Made by a program: the position numbers and the translations under genes. A stretch of 64,000 nucleotides of DNA from Paracoccus sp. MA (lineage in GTDB: Bacteria; Pseudomonadota; Alphaproteobacteria; Rhodobacterales; Rhodobacteraceae), in contig NZ_CP087598.1 of NCBI RefSeq assembly GCF_020990385.1, forward strand, positions 1,470,001 to 1,534,000, read 5' to 3'. The notes beneath the pieces were generated by a model. That model searched no databases. It had not been told where the DNA came from and saw nothing but the letters and a program-made list of their open reading frames with translations. This document shows, piece by piece, positions 6,460-16,015 of the stretch (position 1 is the stretch's first letter; every line of letters begins with the position of its first letter).

Positions 6460-8871
6460 TTACGCCCGCTCGTGGACGTAAAGCCCGGGCGCGGGGCCGA
6501 AGCCCTCGCCGGGGTCGCGCGCCTCGACCATCTCTCCTGCCCGCCGGGCCAGCCATTCGCCCCAGCGGCCCCACCAGCTGCCCTCATGGTGCTGCGCCCG
6601 GTCCAGCCAGTGCTGCTCGTCCCGATCGAAGCCGGCATCCGAGGTATAGTGACCGTATTTCTTCTTGCTGGGCGGATTGACGATGCCGGCGATATGGCCC
6701 GATTCGGACAGGATGAAGGTCTTGTCCTTCGAACCCATCTGCGCGATGCCGCGCCAGCTGTCCTTCCAGGGCGCGATATGGTCGGTCTCGCAGGCGATGG
6801 CGCAGAGCGGCACGGTGACATCGCCGACATGCAGGCGATGGCCCATCAGCTCGAACCCGTCGCGGACGAAGCGGTTCTGCTGGCACAGGCTGCGCAGATA
6901 CTCCACCGCCATGCGCCCGGGCAGGTTGGTGCCGTCGCCATTCCAGAACAGCAGGTCGAAGGCGGGCGGCATCTCGCCCAGCATGTAGCTGCGAATCGCC
7001 GGGCCCCAGACCAGATCGTTGGCGCGCAGGAAGCTGAAGGTGCGGGTCATCAGCTGTGCGCCCAGCACGCCGGTCCGCGCCGCCTCCTCCTCGATGCCCG
7101 AGACGAAATCCTCCTGCAGATAGGCGGTGAATTCCCCCTGGTCGGCGAAATCGGTCAGCGCGGTGAAGAAGGTGGCCGCGTTCACCCTGTCGTCGCCGCG
7201 CTGCTTCAGAAGCGACAGCGTCAGCGCCAGCGTGGTGCCGGCGATGCAATAGCCGACGACGTTCAGCTTCTTCTGGTCGGTCAGGTCCAGCACCCGGTCC
7301 ATGACCTCGAGATAGGCCGAGACGTAGTCGTCCATGCCGGTGTCGGCATAGCTGGGATCGGGGTTCTTCCAGGCCACCACGAACAGCGTATGCCCCTGAT
7401 CGACGATCCATTTGATCAGGCTGTTCTGCGGCTTGAGGTCGAGGATGTAGAACTTGTTGATCCAGGGCGGAAAGATCACCAGCGGGATTTCGTGCACCTG
7501 CGGGGTGGTGGGCTTGTACTGGATCAGTTCGTAAAGCCTGGTGCGCGCGACCACCGTCCCCTCGCTGGTGCCGATGTTCTCGCCCACGCGGAAGGCGTCG
7601 CGGTCGGCCAGCGAGACGATTAGCTCGCCGCTGTTCTGCTCGACGTCGCGCACCAGGTTCTCTAGCCCCTTGACCAGGCTCTCGCCCTCGGTCTCCAGCG
7701 CCTTTTCCAGCGCATCGGGATTGGTCGCCAGGAAATTGGTCGGCGCCATCATGTCGATCATCTGGCGGGTGAACCACTCGATGCGGCGCCGGTCGCTCAT
7801 CTCGGGCAGGTCGAGGGCGCTGGCCGCCTCCTGCAGCGCCTGGGCGTTGATGTGGTATTGCCGCTTGATGAAGTTGAAGAAGGGATGCGCCTCCCAGAGC
7901 GGGTTCGAGAAGCGCCGGTCCCGCGGTCCCTCGCTGGGCGGCGGGGTCAGCGTGCCGCGGGCCAGCGCGGCCTGGGCCTCGGCGAAATGGCGCAGGGTCT
8001 CGCCCCAATAGCTGACCTGCTGGCCGATCACCCGCTCGGGCTGCTCGGCCAGCAGCTTGATCCAGGCCGAGGTCGCGGTGGCGAAAAGGTCGGGGCCGGG
8101 CATCTCGACCCCGGGGCTGTGGGGGCGGCGCTGTGCCAGGGCGCTGATCAGGCGCTGCGTCAGCGATTCGATGCGCTCGATGTTCTGGGCCAGTTTCTCG
8201 GGCAGGCGGCTGCCGACGCCGAAGGCGGCCTCGGCAAAGGCGGCGGCGGAACCGGGTGCGGGCGACGCGTCGGCGGCGGGCTTTTCAGCCGCGGCGGGCG
8301 CCGGGGTCGTGGCGACGGGCGCGCCCATGGGCGGCAGGCCGCCCGGGCCGACGGCGCCCAGCGGACGCAGCGCCTCGTCCACGGCGCCCAGCGTCGCCGG
8401 CTCGGCCTTGGCCTTGGCCGCCGATTTGGCGGCCGGCTTGCGGCGCGTGCCGGTGCGGGGATCGCTGCGGCTGGCCGCCCGAGCCCGCGACACGGCATTG
8501 CGCGCCCCCGACTTGGTCGCGGCTTTCGCGCCGCCGGGCTTTGCGGCGGCAGGCTTCGCTGCGGCGGGTTTGGGAGCGGTGGCCTTCGGCGCGGCCGGCT
8601 TCACCGGCTGCTGCGGCTGCTCGGCGGCGGGCTTTGCGGTGGCAGGCTTCGCTGCAGCGGGTTTGGAAGCGGTGGCCTTCGGCGCGGCCGGCTGCTCGGC
8701 GACGGACGCGGATTTTGCCCGGCGGGTCCGTTTCGGCTTGTCCGATTCGGCCGGGGCGGCCTCGGCCTGCGCGGCTGCCCGGCCCTTCGCCCCCGCCTTG
8801 CGGCCCCTGCCCGGGCTGGCCGCAGTCTGGGCCCCGGTTTCGCTTTCCGGCTTTTCGTCTTTGCCCGCCAT
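6460..8871 (-). CDS. phaC: Class I PHA synthase PhaC with long basic N-terminal tail
   Basis: This enzyme polymerises (R)-3-hydroxyacyl-CoA into PHA. It has 803 aa against about 590-620 usual for class I enzymes. Residues from about 212 onward match PhaC_N plus the alpha/beta-hydrolase core. The catalytic residues are Cys542 in GYCIAG, Asp697 in ETDHIAPW and His726 in SESGHIAG. Residues 1-210 are a low-complexity Lys/Ala/Pro tail with KPAAAKPA repeats resembling histone H1 and the DNA-binding tails of PhaF/PhaM. The start at 8871 has GGGAGGA upstream, so the tail is probably translated. It is divergent from phaZ, with phaP downstream under its own promoter. Synthase identity is certain; the tail function is unknown. 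Confidence 0.96.
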   Translation of the reverse strand: MAGKDEKPESETGAQTAASPGRGRKAGAKGRAAAQAEAAPAESDKPKRTRRAKSASVAEQPAAPKATASKPAAAKPATAKPAAEQPQQPVKPAAPKATAPKPAAAKPAAAKPGGAKAATKSGARNAVSRARAASRSDPRTGTRRKPAAKSAAKAKAEPATLGAVDEALRPLGAVGPGGLPPMGAPVATTPAPAAAEKPAADASPAPGSAAAFAEAAFGVGSRLPEKLAQNIERIESLTQRLISALAQRRPHSPGVEMPGPDLFATATSAWIKLLAEQPERVIGQQVSYWGETLRHFAEAQAALARGTLTPPPSEGPRDRRFSNPLWEAHPFFNFIKRQYHINAQALQEAASALDLPEMSDRRRIEWFTRQMIDMMAPTNFLATNPDALEKALETEGESLVKGLENLVRDVEQNSGELIVSLADRDAFRVGENIGTSEGTVVARTRLYELIQYKPTTPQVHEIPLVIFPPWINKFYILDLKPQNSLIKWIVDQGHTLFVVAWKNPDPSYADTGMDDYVSAYLEVMDRVLDLTDQKKLNVVGYCIAGTTLALTLSLLKQRGDDRVNAATFFTALTDFADQGEFTAYLQEDFVSGIEEEAARTGVLGAQLMTRTFSFLRANDLVWGPAIRSYMLGEMPPAFDLLFWNGDGTNLPGRMAVEYLRSLCQQNRFVRDGFELMGHRLHVGDVTVPLCAIACETDHIAPWKDSWRGIAQMGSKDKTFILSESGHIAGIVNPPSKKKYGHYTSDAGFDRDEQHWLDRAQHHEGSWWGRWGEWLARRAGEMVEARDPGEGFGPAPGLYVHERA
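8536..8693 (-). repeat. In-frame 93-bp-offset duplication inside the phaC tail
   Basis: A 65-bp stretch at 8536-8600 recurs at 8629-8693 with three mismatches by eye. The offset is 93 bp (31 codons). Both copies encode an Ala-Pro-Lys-rich unit (residues about 60-82 and 91-112). The reading frame is kept, so the tail appears to have grown by tandem duplication of coding sequence. Confidence 0.85.
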
Positions 8872-8985
8872 AATTGACAATCCTCCCTGAACCGTAAAAT
8901 CATTATGCCCAGCACAATACGCAGGTAAAGCCGTGTCATTCCCCGGCAAGGCCGAATCCGGCGGGTTCACGGGAGAAGGTTGGGA

Positions 8986-10329
8986 ATGACGACGTATAAA
9001 GGTTTGAGAGGTATCATCTCCTACGACGCGATGGAGACGATCCGGAACACCAACGAATGGATGGGCGCCAGCGCGCGCGCCCTGGCCTCCTATCCGGCCT
9101 TCGCGCTGATGCCGAATCCGCTGTTCAAGCTCATGTCGGCCTGGGGCCGGGTGACCGAGCGCAGCTTCGCCCGCATGGTCATCAAGCCCGACTGGGAGAT
9201 CCCGCCCATCGTCTCCGAGGACGGCCAGGACCATGTCGTCTATGTCGAGCCGGTGATCGAGCGCCCATTCGGCGACCTGGTGCATTTCCGCGTCGCGCGG
9301 CGCACGCCGCTGGCCCGCAAGGTTCTTCTGGTCGCGCCGATGTCGGGTCACTATGCCACTCTCCTCCGCACCACGGTCACATCATTGCTTCCGGACTGCG
9401 AAGTCTATGTGACGGATTGGCACAATGCCCGCGACATTCCGGTCAGCTGCGGCAAGTTCGACATCGACGACTACACCCAGTATCTGGTCGATTTCATCCG
9501 CCATCTCGGCCCCGACACCAATGTGATCGCGGTCTGCCAGCCGGCGCCGCTGGCCCTGGCCGCGACCGCGCTCCTGGCCGAGGAGGACCCCAAGGCCCAG
9601 CCCCGCTCGCTGATCCTGATCGGCGGTCCCATCGATCCCGACGCGGCGGCGACCGAGGTGACCGATTTCGGCAACCGCATCACCATGGGCGAACTCGACT
9701 ACCTGATGATCCAGCAGGTCGGCTTCAAGTATCGCGGCGCCGGGCGCATGGTCTATCCCGGCCTCGCGCAGCTTTCCTCCTTCATCGCCATGAATGCCGA
9801 GACCCATGCCAAGGCATTCCTCGACAAGATCTTCGCCGAGGCCCGCGGCCAGGCCTCCGAGGGCGACAAGCACAACACCTTCTACGACGAATATCTCGCC
9901 GTGATGGACATGACCGCCGAATTCTACCTCTCCACCGTCGAGCGCATTTTCAAGGAGCGCGAAATCGCGCTGAACCGCTTCACCGTGAACGGCAAGCCGG
10001 TCGACCTGGGCAAGATCACCGATGTCGCGGTGATGACGGTCGAGGGCGCCAATGACGACATCTCGGCCCCGGGCCAATGCGTCGCGGCGCTGGCGCTCTG
10101 CACCGGGGTGCCGGAAAGCCGCAAGACCCAGCACCTGGAGCCCGGCGCCGGCCATTACGGCATCTTCGCCGGCAAGAGCTGGCGGCTGAACATCCGCCCG
10201 CTGGTGCTGGACTTCATCGACGAACAGGTCCAGCCCGCCGGCCAGCGCAAGCGCCGCCGCAGCGGCCCGGTCCCGGTCGATTGCGGCGTCAGCAACCTCA
10301 CCGAACACGATTCCAAGATCGCGGTCTGA
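8986..10329 (+). CDS. phaZ: Intracellular PHA depolymerase PhaZ
   Basis: A 447-aa intracellular depolymerase that mobilises stored PHA. It has a short-chain-length i-PhaZ fold with the catalytic Cys184 in VCQPAPLALAA, a cysteine in place of the usual lipase serine, at almost the same residue number as in Cupriavidus PhaZ1. LVAPMSGHYATLLR and DWHNARD are further family blocks. The start ATG 8986 follows GGAGAAGG by 6 nt. There is no signal peptide, as expected for the cytoplasmic granule enzyme. It is divergent from phaC across a 114-bp shared promoter region, so synthesis and breakdown genes are adjacent. Confidence 0.95.
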   Translation: MTTYKGLRGIISYDAMETIRNTNEWMGASARALASYPAFALMPNPLFKLMSAWGRVTERSFARMVIKPDWEIPPIVSEDGQDHVVYVEPVIERPFGDLVHFRVARRTPLARKVLLVAPMSGHYATLLRTTVTSLLPDCEVYVTDWHNARDIPVSCGKFDIDDYTQYLVDFIRHLGPDTNVIAVCQPAPLALAATALLAEEDPKAQPRSLILIGGPIDPDAAATEVTDFGNRITMGELDYLMIQQVGFKYRGAGRMVYPGLAQLSSFIAMNAETHAKAFLDKIFAEARGQASEGDKHNTFYDEYLAVMDMTAEFYLSTVERIFKEREIALNRFTVNGKPVDLGKITDVAVMTVEGANDDISAPGQCVAALALCTGVPESRKTQHLEPGAGHYGIFAGKSWRLNIRPLVLDFIDEQVQPAGQRKRRRSGPVPVDCGVSNLTEHDSKIAV

Positions 10330-10346
10330 CCTTTCGCGGGAAACCC

Positions 10347-10373
10347 GGCGCGGCCCGCTCTGCCGGCCGCGCC
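10347..10373. terminator. Hairpin between convergent phaZ and hydrolase genes
   Basis: A perfect 9-bp stem GGCGCGGCC/GGCCGCGCC with a 9-nt loop sits between the stops of two convergent genes. Only a short pyrimidine run (CCTCTC) follows on the plus strand. It could act in both directions. Confidence 0.5.
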
Positions 10374-10377
10374 CCTC

Positions 10378-11121
10378 TCATCCCCGCGCCAGGACCTCCT
10401 CGATCGCCGCGCCGATCTGCGCCAGGCAGTCTGGCGTCGAAAAACGGTGATCCGCCCCCTTCACCAGCGTCAGCCGCATGTCCTCGCCGCGCGCATGGTC
10501 CAGCAGGTCCAGCGCCCAGGCCATCGGCACATCGGCATCCGCGGTGCCCTGCAGGAAGCGCACCGGGAAGGGCAGCGGCAGGGGCTGGTCCAGCACCAGA
10601 TGGTCGCGCCCGTCCTCGATCAGCCGGCGGGTGATGACATAGGGCTCGCCATAGTCGCTGGGCTGCTCGACCCGGCCCCGCTCCTGCAGCGCCGCGCGCT
10701 CGGCGGGCGAAAACCCGGCCCAATAGCCGCGCTCGGTGAAATCCGGCGCCGCCGCCACCGTGACCAGCCCGGCCAGCCGTTCGGGCATGGTCCTTGCCAG
10801 CAGCAGGCTGATCCAGCCGCCCATCGAGGAACCGACCAGCACCTGCCGCCCCTCGGTCAGCCCGCGGATCGCGGCCATGGCATCGGCGAACCAGTCGCCG
10901 ATGCTGCCCTCCTCGAAGGCGCCCGATGATTCGCCATGCCCCGAATAGTCGAAGCGCAGGAAGGCCCGGCCCCGCGCCCGCGCCCAATCCTCCAGCCACA
11001 GCGCCTTGGTGCCCTGCATGTCCGAGCGGAACCCGCCCAGGAACACTACGCCCGGCCCCCGCCCCTCGACCCGTTCATAAGCGATGCGCCGCCCCTGCGG
11101 CCCTTCCAGAAACTGCGTCAT
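10378..11121 (-). CDS. Alpha/beta hydrolase (serine hydrolase, unknown substrate)
   Basis: A 247-aa cytoplasmic alpha/beta hydrolase. The nucleophile elbow is GSSMGG with Ser99, an acidic segment follows [11 protein letters not shown] and the histidine is in KGADHRFS near the end. The oxyanion strand FLGGFRSDM and the [11 protein letters not shown] loop resemble the ABHD10-like family. The start at 11121 is preceded by a modest GAGAA-type site. It is convergent with phaZ and divergent from thrS; the neighbours do not fix its substrate. Carboxylesterase or thioesterase activity is likely, but this is inference. Confidence 0.8.
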   Translation of the reverse strand: MTQFLEGPQGRRIAYERVEGRGPGVVFLGGFRSDMQGTKALWLEDWARARGRAFLRFDYSGHGESSGAFEEGSIGDWFADAMAAIRGLTEGRQVLVGSSMGGWISLLLARTMPERLAGLVTVAAAPDFTERGYWAGFSPAERAALQERGRVEQPSDYGEPYVITRRLIEDGRDHLVLDQPLPLPFPVRFLQGTADADVPMAWALDLLDHARGEDMRLTLVKGADHRFSTPDCLAQIGAAIEEVLARG

Positions 11122-11133
11122 TTCTCTGTTTCC

Positions 11134-11185
11134 CAAATACCCTGCGGGGGAGTCGCGCCTCGCGCGACGGGGGCGCAAAGCCCCC
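11134..11185. repeat. Two-hairpin intergenic repeat, copy 1
   Basis: The sequence begins CAAATACCCTGCGGGGG. It continues with a 7-bp hairpin GTCGCGC/GCGCGAC (11152-11168) and immediately a GGGGGC/GCCCCC hairpin (11169-11185). Copy 2 at 13755-13819 keeps the same order and the second hairpin but has an unrelated first stem. It lies between the hydrolase start and thrS. Confidence 0.7.
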
Positions 11186-11288
11186 CGCGACCCTAGCCGC
11201 ATTGACAACGCCCGGCAATCGGGCCACACCCGCCCGACATACCCGCAACCGGGCGTTCCGTGGGCGCCAAACCGACGAGGAGGACTCC

Positions 11289-13235
11289 ATGTCCCAGATC
11301 TCCCTGACCTTTCCCGATGGCAATGCGCGCGACTATCCCGCCGGCGTGACGGCGGCCGAGGTCGCGGCCTCCATCGCCCCCAGCCTCGCCAAGAACGCCA
11401 TCTCGGCCAGCCTCGACGGCCGCCATATCGACCTGCAATGGCCGATCACGACCGGCGGCAAGATCGCCATCAACACCATGAAGGACAGCGAGCCGGCGCT
11501 GGAGCTGATCCGCCACGACCTCGCCCATATCATGGCCCGCGCCGTGCAGGAGCTCTGGCCGGACGTGAAGGTGACCATCGGCCCGGTGCGCGATTACGGC
11601 TGGTTCTACGACTTCGACCGCGCCGAGCCCTTCACCCCCGAGGACCTGGGCGCCATCGAGGCGCGGATGAAGCAGATCATCGCCGCCCGCGATCCGGTGC
11701 GCACCGAGGTCTGGGACCGCGCCCGGGCGCTGGCCTATTACGAGGACCGCGGCGAACCCTTCAAGGTCGAGCTGGTGAACCGCATCCCCGAGGGCGAGGA
11801 TCTGCGGATGTATTGGCACGGCGACTGGCAGGATCTGTGCCGCGGCCCGCATCTGCAGCATACCGGCCAGGTGCCGGCCGACGCCTTCAAGCTGACGCAT
11901 GTCGCCGGCGCCTATTGGCTGGGCGACGCCTCGCGGCCGATGCTGCAGCGCATCTACGGCGTGGCCTTCAAGAACCGCGACGACCTCAAGGCGCATCTGA
12001 CCATGCTGGAGGAGGCCGCGAAGCGCGACCACCGCAAGCTGGGCCGCGAAATGGAACTCTTCCATTTCCAGGAGGAAGCGCCGGGCATGGTGTTCTGGCA
12101 CCCCAACGGCTGGTCGATCTATCGCGAGCTGGAAGCCTATATGCGCCGCCGGCTGATCCGCGCCGATTACAAGGAGATCAAGACCCCGCAGGTCGTCGAC
12201 CGCATCCTGTGGGAGAAGTCGGGCCATTGGGAAGCCTATCGCGAGAATATGTTCATCGTCGAGGTGGACGAGGAAGGCGCCAAGGAAAAGCGCATCAACG
12301 CGCTCAAGCCGATGAACTGCCCCTGCCATGTGCAGGTCTACAACCAGGGCCTGAAATCCTATCGCGACCTGCCGCTGCGGCTGGCCGAATTCGGCTCCTG
12401 CCACCGCTACGAGCCCTCGGGCTCCATGCACGGGCTGATGCGGGTGCGCGGCTTCGTCCAGGACGATGCGCATATCTTCTGCACCGAGGACCAGATCGAG
12501 GCGGAATGCGCCGGCTTCATCGGGCTCCTGTCCTCGGTCTACAAGGATCTCGGCTTCGAGAAATTCGACATCAAGCTCTCGACCCGGCCGGATGTGCGCG
12601 TCGGTTCCGACGAGATCTGGGACAAGGCCGAGGCGGCGCTGAAAGGCGCCATCGAGCACCTGGGCCTGCCCTATGAGGTCAATCCCGGCGACGGCGCCTT
12701 CTACGGGCCGAAGCTCGACTTCAAGCTGACCGACGCCATCGGCCGCGAATGGCAATGCGGCACCTTCCAATGCGACTTCAACCTGCCCCAGCGGCTTGAG
12801 GCGGAATATGTCGGCGAGGACGGGCAGAAACACATGCCGGTCATGCTGCACCGCGCCGTGCTGGGCAGTTTCGAGCGATTCATCGGCATCCTGATCGAGA
12901 ACTATTCCGGCAAGCTGCCGCTCTGGCTGGCGCCGCGCCAGGTCGTGGTCGCCTCGATCGTCTCGGGCGCCGACGATTACGTGCATCAGGTGGTGGCCGC
13001 GCTGCGCAAGGTCGGGCTGCGGGCCGAGGCCGACACCCGCAACGAAAAGATCAACTACAAGGTCCGCGAGCATTCGGTCGGCAAGGTGCCGGTCATCATG
13101 GCCGTCGGCCTGAAGGAGGTCGAGGAGCGCAGCGTTTCCGTGCGCCGCCTCGACCGGCAGGGCAGCGAAAGCCTGGGGCTGGATCAGGCGATCCAGGCCC
13201 TCGCCGCCGAGGCCACGCCGCCCGATCTGCGCTGA
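11289..13235 (+). CDS. thrS: Threonyl-tRNA synthetase
   Basis: This enzyme charges tRNA-Thr (648 aa, normal length). Domain order is an N-terminal TGS domain (1-62), the editing domain with HxxxH zinc-binding residues His76/His80 (HDLAH) and DLCRGPH, then a class II catalytic core with the zinc site around PMNCPCHVQ and motif 3 near the [14 protein letters not shown] block. A C-terminal anticodon-binding domain begins near [12 protein letters not shown]. The start ATG 11289 follows GAGGAGG. The upstream 167 bp hold a TTGACA hexamer at 11202-11207 but no T-box-like leader was recognised. Confidence 0.98.
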   Translation: MSQISLTFPDGNARDYPAGVTAAEVAASIAPSLAKNAISASLDGRHIDLQWPITTGGKIAINTMKDSEPALELIRHDLAHIMARAVQELWPDVKVTIGPVRDYGWFYDFDRAEPFTPEDLGAIEARMKQIIAARDPVRTEVWDRARALAYYEDRGEPFKVELVNRIPEGEDLRMYWHGDWQDLCRGPHLQHTGQVPADAFKLTHVAGAYWLGDASRPMLQRIYGVAFKNRDDLKAHLTMLEEAAKRDHRKLGREMELFHFQEEAPGMVFWHPNGWSIYRELEAYMRRRLIRADYKEIKTPQVVDRILWEKSGHWEAYRENMFIVEVDEEGAKEKRINALKPMNCPCHVQVYNQGLKSYRDLPLRLAEFGSCHRYEPSGSMHGLMRVRGFVQDDAHIFCTEDQIEAECAGFIGLLSSVYKDLGFEKFDIKLSTRPDVRVGSDEIWDKAEAALKGAIEHLGLPYEVNPGDGAFYGPKLDFKLTDAIGREWQCGTFQCDFNLPQRLEAEYVGEDGQKHMPVMLHRAVLGSFERFIGILIENYSGKLPLWLAPRQVVVASIVSGADDYVHQVVAALRKVGLRAEADTRNEKINYKVREHSVGKVPVIMAVGLKEVEERSVSVRRLDRQGSESLGLDQAIQALAAEATPPDLR

Positions 13236-13462
13236 CCGGCGCAGATCAGCAAGAATCTGCCCATGGCACCGCGCAAGCTGACCTCGCGTCAACTTGCGCG
13301 ACGCATTATTGCTTGCGTTTTTCCGCGAATCGTTCATCCTCTCGTCCGCGTGAGCACGACTTTCTACCGCCTCCCTTCACGGGGCAGCCGGACTTGACGG
13401 GAAAGGGCTGCACGGCCCGGGCGCAATCTCGCCCCGGGAGGACTTGAAGGAGAGACGGTATA

Positions 13463-13669
13463 ATGGCTACCGGCACCGTGAAATGGTTCAACGCCACCAA
13501 AGGCTATGGCTTCATCGCGCCCGATGACGGCGGCAAGGACGTGTTCGTCCACATCTCGGCGGTCGAGCGCGCCGGCCTGACCGGTCTGAACGACAACCAG
13601 AAGATCGCCTACGAACTGCAATCCGGCCGCGACGGCCGCAGCTCGGCCTCGGATCTGAAGCTGCTCTGA
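13463..13669 (+). CDS. Cold-shock domain protein (CspA family)
   Basis: A 68-aa single cold-shock domain, an RNA chaperone. The RNP1 motif KGYGFI and RNP2 motif DVFVHI are intact (residues 13-18 and 28-33). The start ATG has GAAGGAGA upstream. The 227 bp between thrS and this gene contain no other gene and probably include a long 5' leader, which in cold-shock genes often controls translation by temperature. A hairpin terminator follows. Confidence 0.95.
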   Translation: MATGTVKWFNATKGYGFIAPDDGGKDVFVHISAVERAGLTGLNDNQKIAYELQSGRDGRSSASDLKLL

Positions 13670-13695
13670 TTCGACGGCACCCGGAATTTCGGAAC

Positions 13696-13725
13696 CGGCC
13701 GGCCCCGCAAGGCGCCGGCCGCTTT
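13696..13725 (+). terminator. Probable terminator after the cold-shock gene
   Basis: An 8-bp stem CGGCCGGC/GCCGGCCG (13696-13703 and 13714-13721) is followed by CTTTC. It lies 27 bp past the stop. The T run is short. Confidence 0.55.
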
Positions 13726-13754
13726 CATGCCCGGCCGCCGGCTTCTTTCTTGCA

Positions 13755-13819
13755 CAAATATCCCGGGGGACGCGAGGCAGGCCCCGAAAGGAGCCGGCCT
13801 CGCGGGGGGCAGAGCCCCC
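13755..13819. repeat. Two-hairpin intergenic repeat, copy 2
   Basis: It starts CAAATATCCCGGGGGA. It then forms an 8-bp hairpin CGCGAGGC/GCCTCGCG (13771-13778 and 13797-13804) and a GGGGGC-AGA-GCCCCC hairpin (13805-13819). Order and second hairpin match copy 1 at 11134-11185, while both sides of the first stem have changed together. Confidence 0.7.
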
Positions 13820-13877
13820 TTTCCAGCCGCGCCGCAAGCCTCTATCCCGAAGCCCTGGACCGGGCGGAGGTGACGGG

Positions 13878-15362
13878 ATGAATCTGGCCGAACATGTGCT
13901 GCAAGCCGGGCTGGCGGTGCCGGACAAGCTGGCCATGTCGGTCCTCGGCCTCAGCCGCGCCGACCGCTGGTCGCACGCCCGGCTGCGCCGGGCGGTGCTG
14001 GGCACCGCCACGGGCCTGCTGCAAGCCGGCCTTGCACCCGGCGACCGGCTGCTGATGCGGCTGGGCAACAATCCCGGCTTCCCGGTGACCTATCTCGGCG
14101 CCATCGCCGCCGGCATCGTGCCGGTCCCGACCTCGCCGATGCTGACTGCGCCCGAGATCGGCAGGATCGCCGCCGCCATCCGCCCGGCGATGATCGTCGC
14201 CGACCAGGGCATCGCGCTCCCGGACCACCCGGCCCCGGTTCTGCCCGCCGCCCGGCTCGCCGATTTCGCCGCCCTGCCGCCGGCCGGCTTCGCGCAACGC
14301 GATCCCGACGACCTGGCCTATATCGTCTTCACCTCGGGCACCTCCGGCCAGCCGCGCGCCGTCTGCCACGCGCATCGCGCCATCCTCGCCCGCCGGATGA
14401 TGTTCGACGGGTGGTATGGGCTGACGGCGCAGGACCGGCTCTTGCATGCCGGCGCCTTCAACTGGACCTTCACGCTCGGCACCGGGCTCATGGACCCCTG
14501 GACCGTCGGCGCCACGGCGCTGATCCCGGCCGAAGGCGTCGCGCCCGAGCAGATTCCGCTGATCGCCAGCCGCCACGGCGCCACCATCCTCGCCGCCGCG
14601 CCCGGCGTCTTCCGCCGCATGCTGCGCGCCGAGTGGAGGCCCTGGGCCGGGCTGCGCCACGGCCTCACCGCCGGCGAGCGGCTCGACCCCGGGTTGCGCC
14701 GCGACTGGCAGGCGCGCACCGGCACCGACCTGCACGAGGCCATGGGCATGTCGGAATGCTCGACCTTCCTGTCCGGCAGCCCGGCCCGGCCGGCGCCCGA
14801 GGGCACGGCCGGCTTCCCCCAGCCCGGCCGCCGCATCGCCATCCTCGACGATGGCGGCGCACCGGGCCCGGGCCCCGGCATCCTGGCCGTGCACCGCTCG
14901 GACCCCGGCCTGTTCCTCGGCTATCTCGACCAGCCCGAGGAGACCGCCGCCCGCTTCCGGGGCGACTGGTTCCTGACCGGCGACCTGGCCGAGGCCACGC
15001 CCGAGGGGGCGATCCGCACCCTGGGCCGCGCCGACGACATGATGAATGCCGGCGGCTTCCGCGTCGCACCGGGCGAGGTCGAGGATGCGCTTTCCGCCCT
15101 GCCCGATGCCGGCGACGTCGCCGCCGCCGAACTGCCTGTCGGCCCCGGCACGAGCATCATCGCCGCCTTCTGGACCGGCCCCGCCACGGCCGAGGCGATG
15201 CGGCGGCAGGCCGAGGCGGCGCTGGCGCGCTACAAGCAGCCGCGCGAATACATCCGCCTGCCGGCCCTGCCCCGGACGCCCACGGGCAAGATCAACCGCC
15301 GCGCCCTGCGCGACCTCCATTCGCGCGCACAGCACGACACCCATCGCAAGGACCGACCATGA
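13878..15362 (+). CDS. AMP-dependent acyl-CoA synthetase/ligase
   Basis: A 494-aa ANL-superfamily enzyme that activates a carboxylic acid as acyl-AMP and transfers it to CoA. Motifs in order: ATP-binding loop FTSGTSGQPRA (151-161), GMSECS, TGDLA, GRADDMMNAGGFRV and the adenylation lysine Lys471 in TPTGKINRR. It is somewhat shorter than typical 530-aa family members. The stop overlaps the next start as ATGA, so it is coupled to a DsbA-like oxidoreductase. The acid is not evident; benzoate- and medium-chain-type ligases are the nearest guess from overall appearance. Confidence 0.85.
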   Translation: MNLAEHVLQAGLAVPDKLAMSVLGLSRADRWSHARLRRAVLGTATGLLQAGLAPGDRLLMRLGNNPGFPVTYLGAIAAGIVPVPTSPMLTAPEIGRIAAAIRPAMIVADQGIALPDHPAPVLPAARLADFAALPPAGFAQRDPDDLAYIVFTSGTSGQPRAVCHAHRAILARRMMFDGWYGLTAQDRLLHAGAFNWTFTLGTGLMDPWTVGATALIPAEGVAPEQIPLIASRHGATILAAAPGVFRRMLRAEWRPWAGLRHGLTAGERLDPGLRRDWQARTGTDLHEAMGMSECSTFLSGSPARPAPEGTAGFPQPGRRIAILDDGGAPGPGPGILAVHRSDPGLFLGYLDQPEETAARFRGDWFLTGDLAEATPEGAIRTLGRADDMMNAGGFRVAPGEVEDALSALPDAGDVAAAELPVGPGTSIIAAFWTGPATAEAMRRQAEAALARYKQPREYIRLPALPRTPTGKINRRALRDLHSRAQHDTHRKDRP

Positions 15363-16015
15363 CCGACCCCCTTCCCGGCCAAGTGCGCCTCGACATCTTC
15401 GCCGACCCGGTCTGCCCCTGGTGCCTGATCGGCAAGGCCGAGCTGGACCGGGCGCTGGAAAGCCGCCCCGGCCACCCTTTCGCCATCACCTGGCAGCCCT
15501 TTCGCCTCGACCCGCAGATGCCGCAGGCCGGAATGGATTACGTCGCCTACATGAAGATGAAATTTACTGACGAGAAGGGCATCATCGCCGCCATGAAGCC
15601 GGTGATGGAGGCCAGCGAGCGGCTGGGCCTGTGGATCAACCCCTCGCTGATCGAGCGGGTGCCGAACACGCTCGACGCCCATCGCCTGCTCTACTGGGCC
15701 GGGCTGGAGGGTGTGCAGAGCCCGGTCATGTCCGGCCTGATGCGGGCGCATTGGCGCGAGGGCCGGAACATCTCGAACCCGGACGTTCTGGTCGAGATCG
15801 GCGAGAAGGCCGGGATGGACGGTCGGATGATCCGCCGCCTGCTCGCCACGGCCGAGGATCGCGACCAGATCGCCAGCCGCGAACTGCATGCCCGGCAACG
15901 CGGCATCAACTCGGTGCCGACCTTCATCGTCGCCGACACCCATGTCGTCACCGGCGCGCAGCCGGCCAGCCTGTGGCAGAACGTCATCGACGAGTTGGCC
16001 GGCGGGCAGCAATAG
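15359..16015 (+). CDS. DsbA-family (FrnE-like) thioredoxin-fold oxidoreductase
   Basis: A 218-aa cytoplasmic protein with no signal peptide. The active site is Cys19-Pro-Trp-Cys22 near the N-terminus, and the cis-proline region reads INSVPTFIV. The large helical insertion is typical of the FrnE/2-hydroxychromene-2-carboxylate isomerase-like DSBA group. It is translationally coupled to the upstream ligase by ATGA. Disulfide exchange or a glutathione-linked isomerase activity is plausible; which one cannot be told. Confidence 0.85.
   Translation: MTDPLPGQVRLDIFADPVCPWCLIGKAELDRALESRPGHPFAITWQPFRLDPQMPQAGMDYVAYMKMKFTDEKGIIAAMKPVMEASERLGLWINPSLIERVPNTLDAHRLLYWAGLEGVQSPVMSGLMRAHWREGRNISNPDVLVEIGEKAGMDGRMIRRLLATAEDRDQIASRELHARQRGINSVPTFIVADTHVVTGAQPASLWQNVIDELAGGQQ

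Noticed and set aside
11122-11288. T-box or attenuator before thrS
   Set aside because: Only the two-hairpin repeat and a TTGACA hexamer are present; no T-box sequence or Thr-rich leader frame.
13241-13260. GCAGAT/ATCTGC inverted repeat as thrS terminator
   Set aside because: Stem is only 6 bp with low GC content and no T tract follows.
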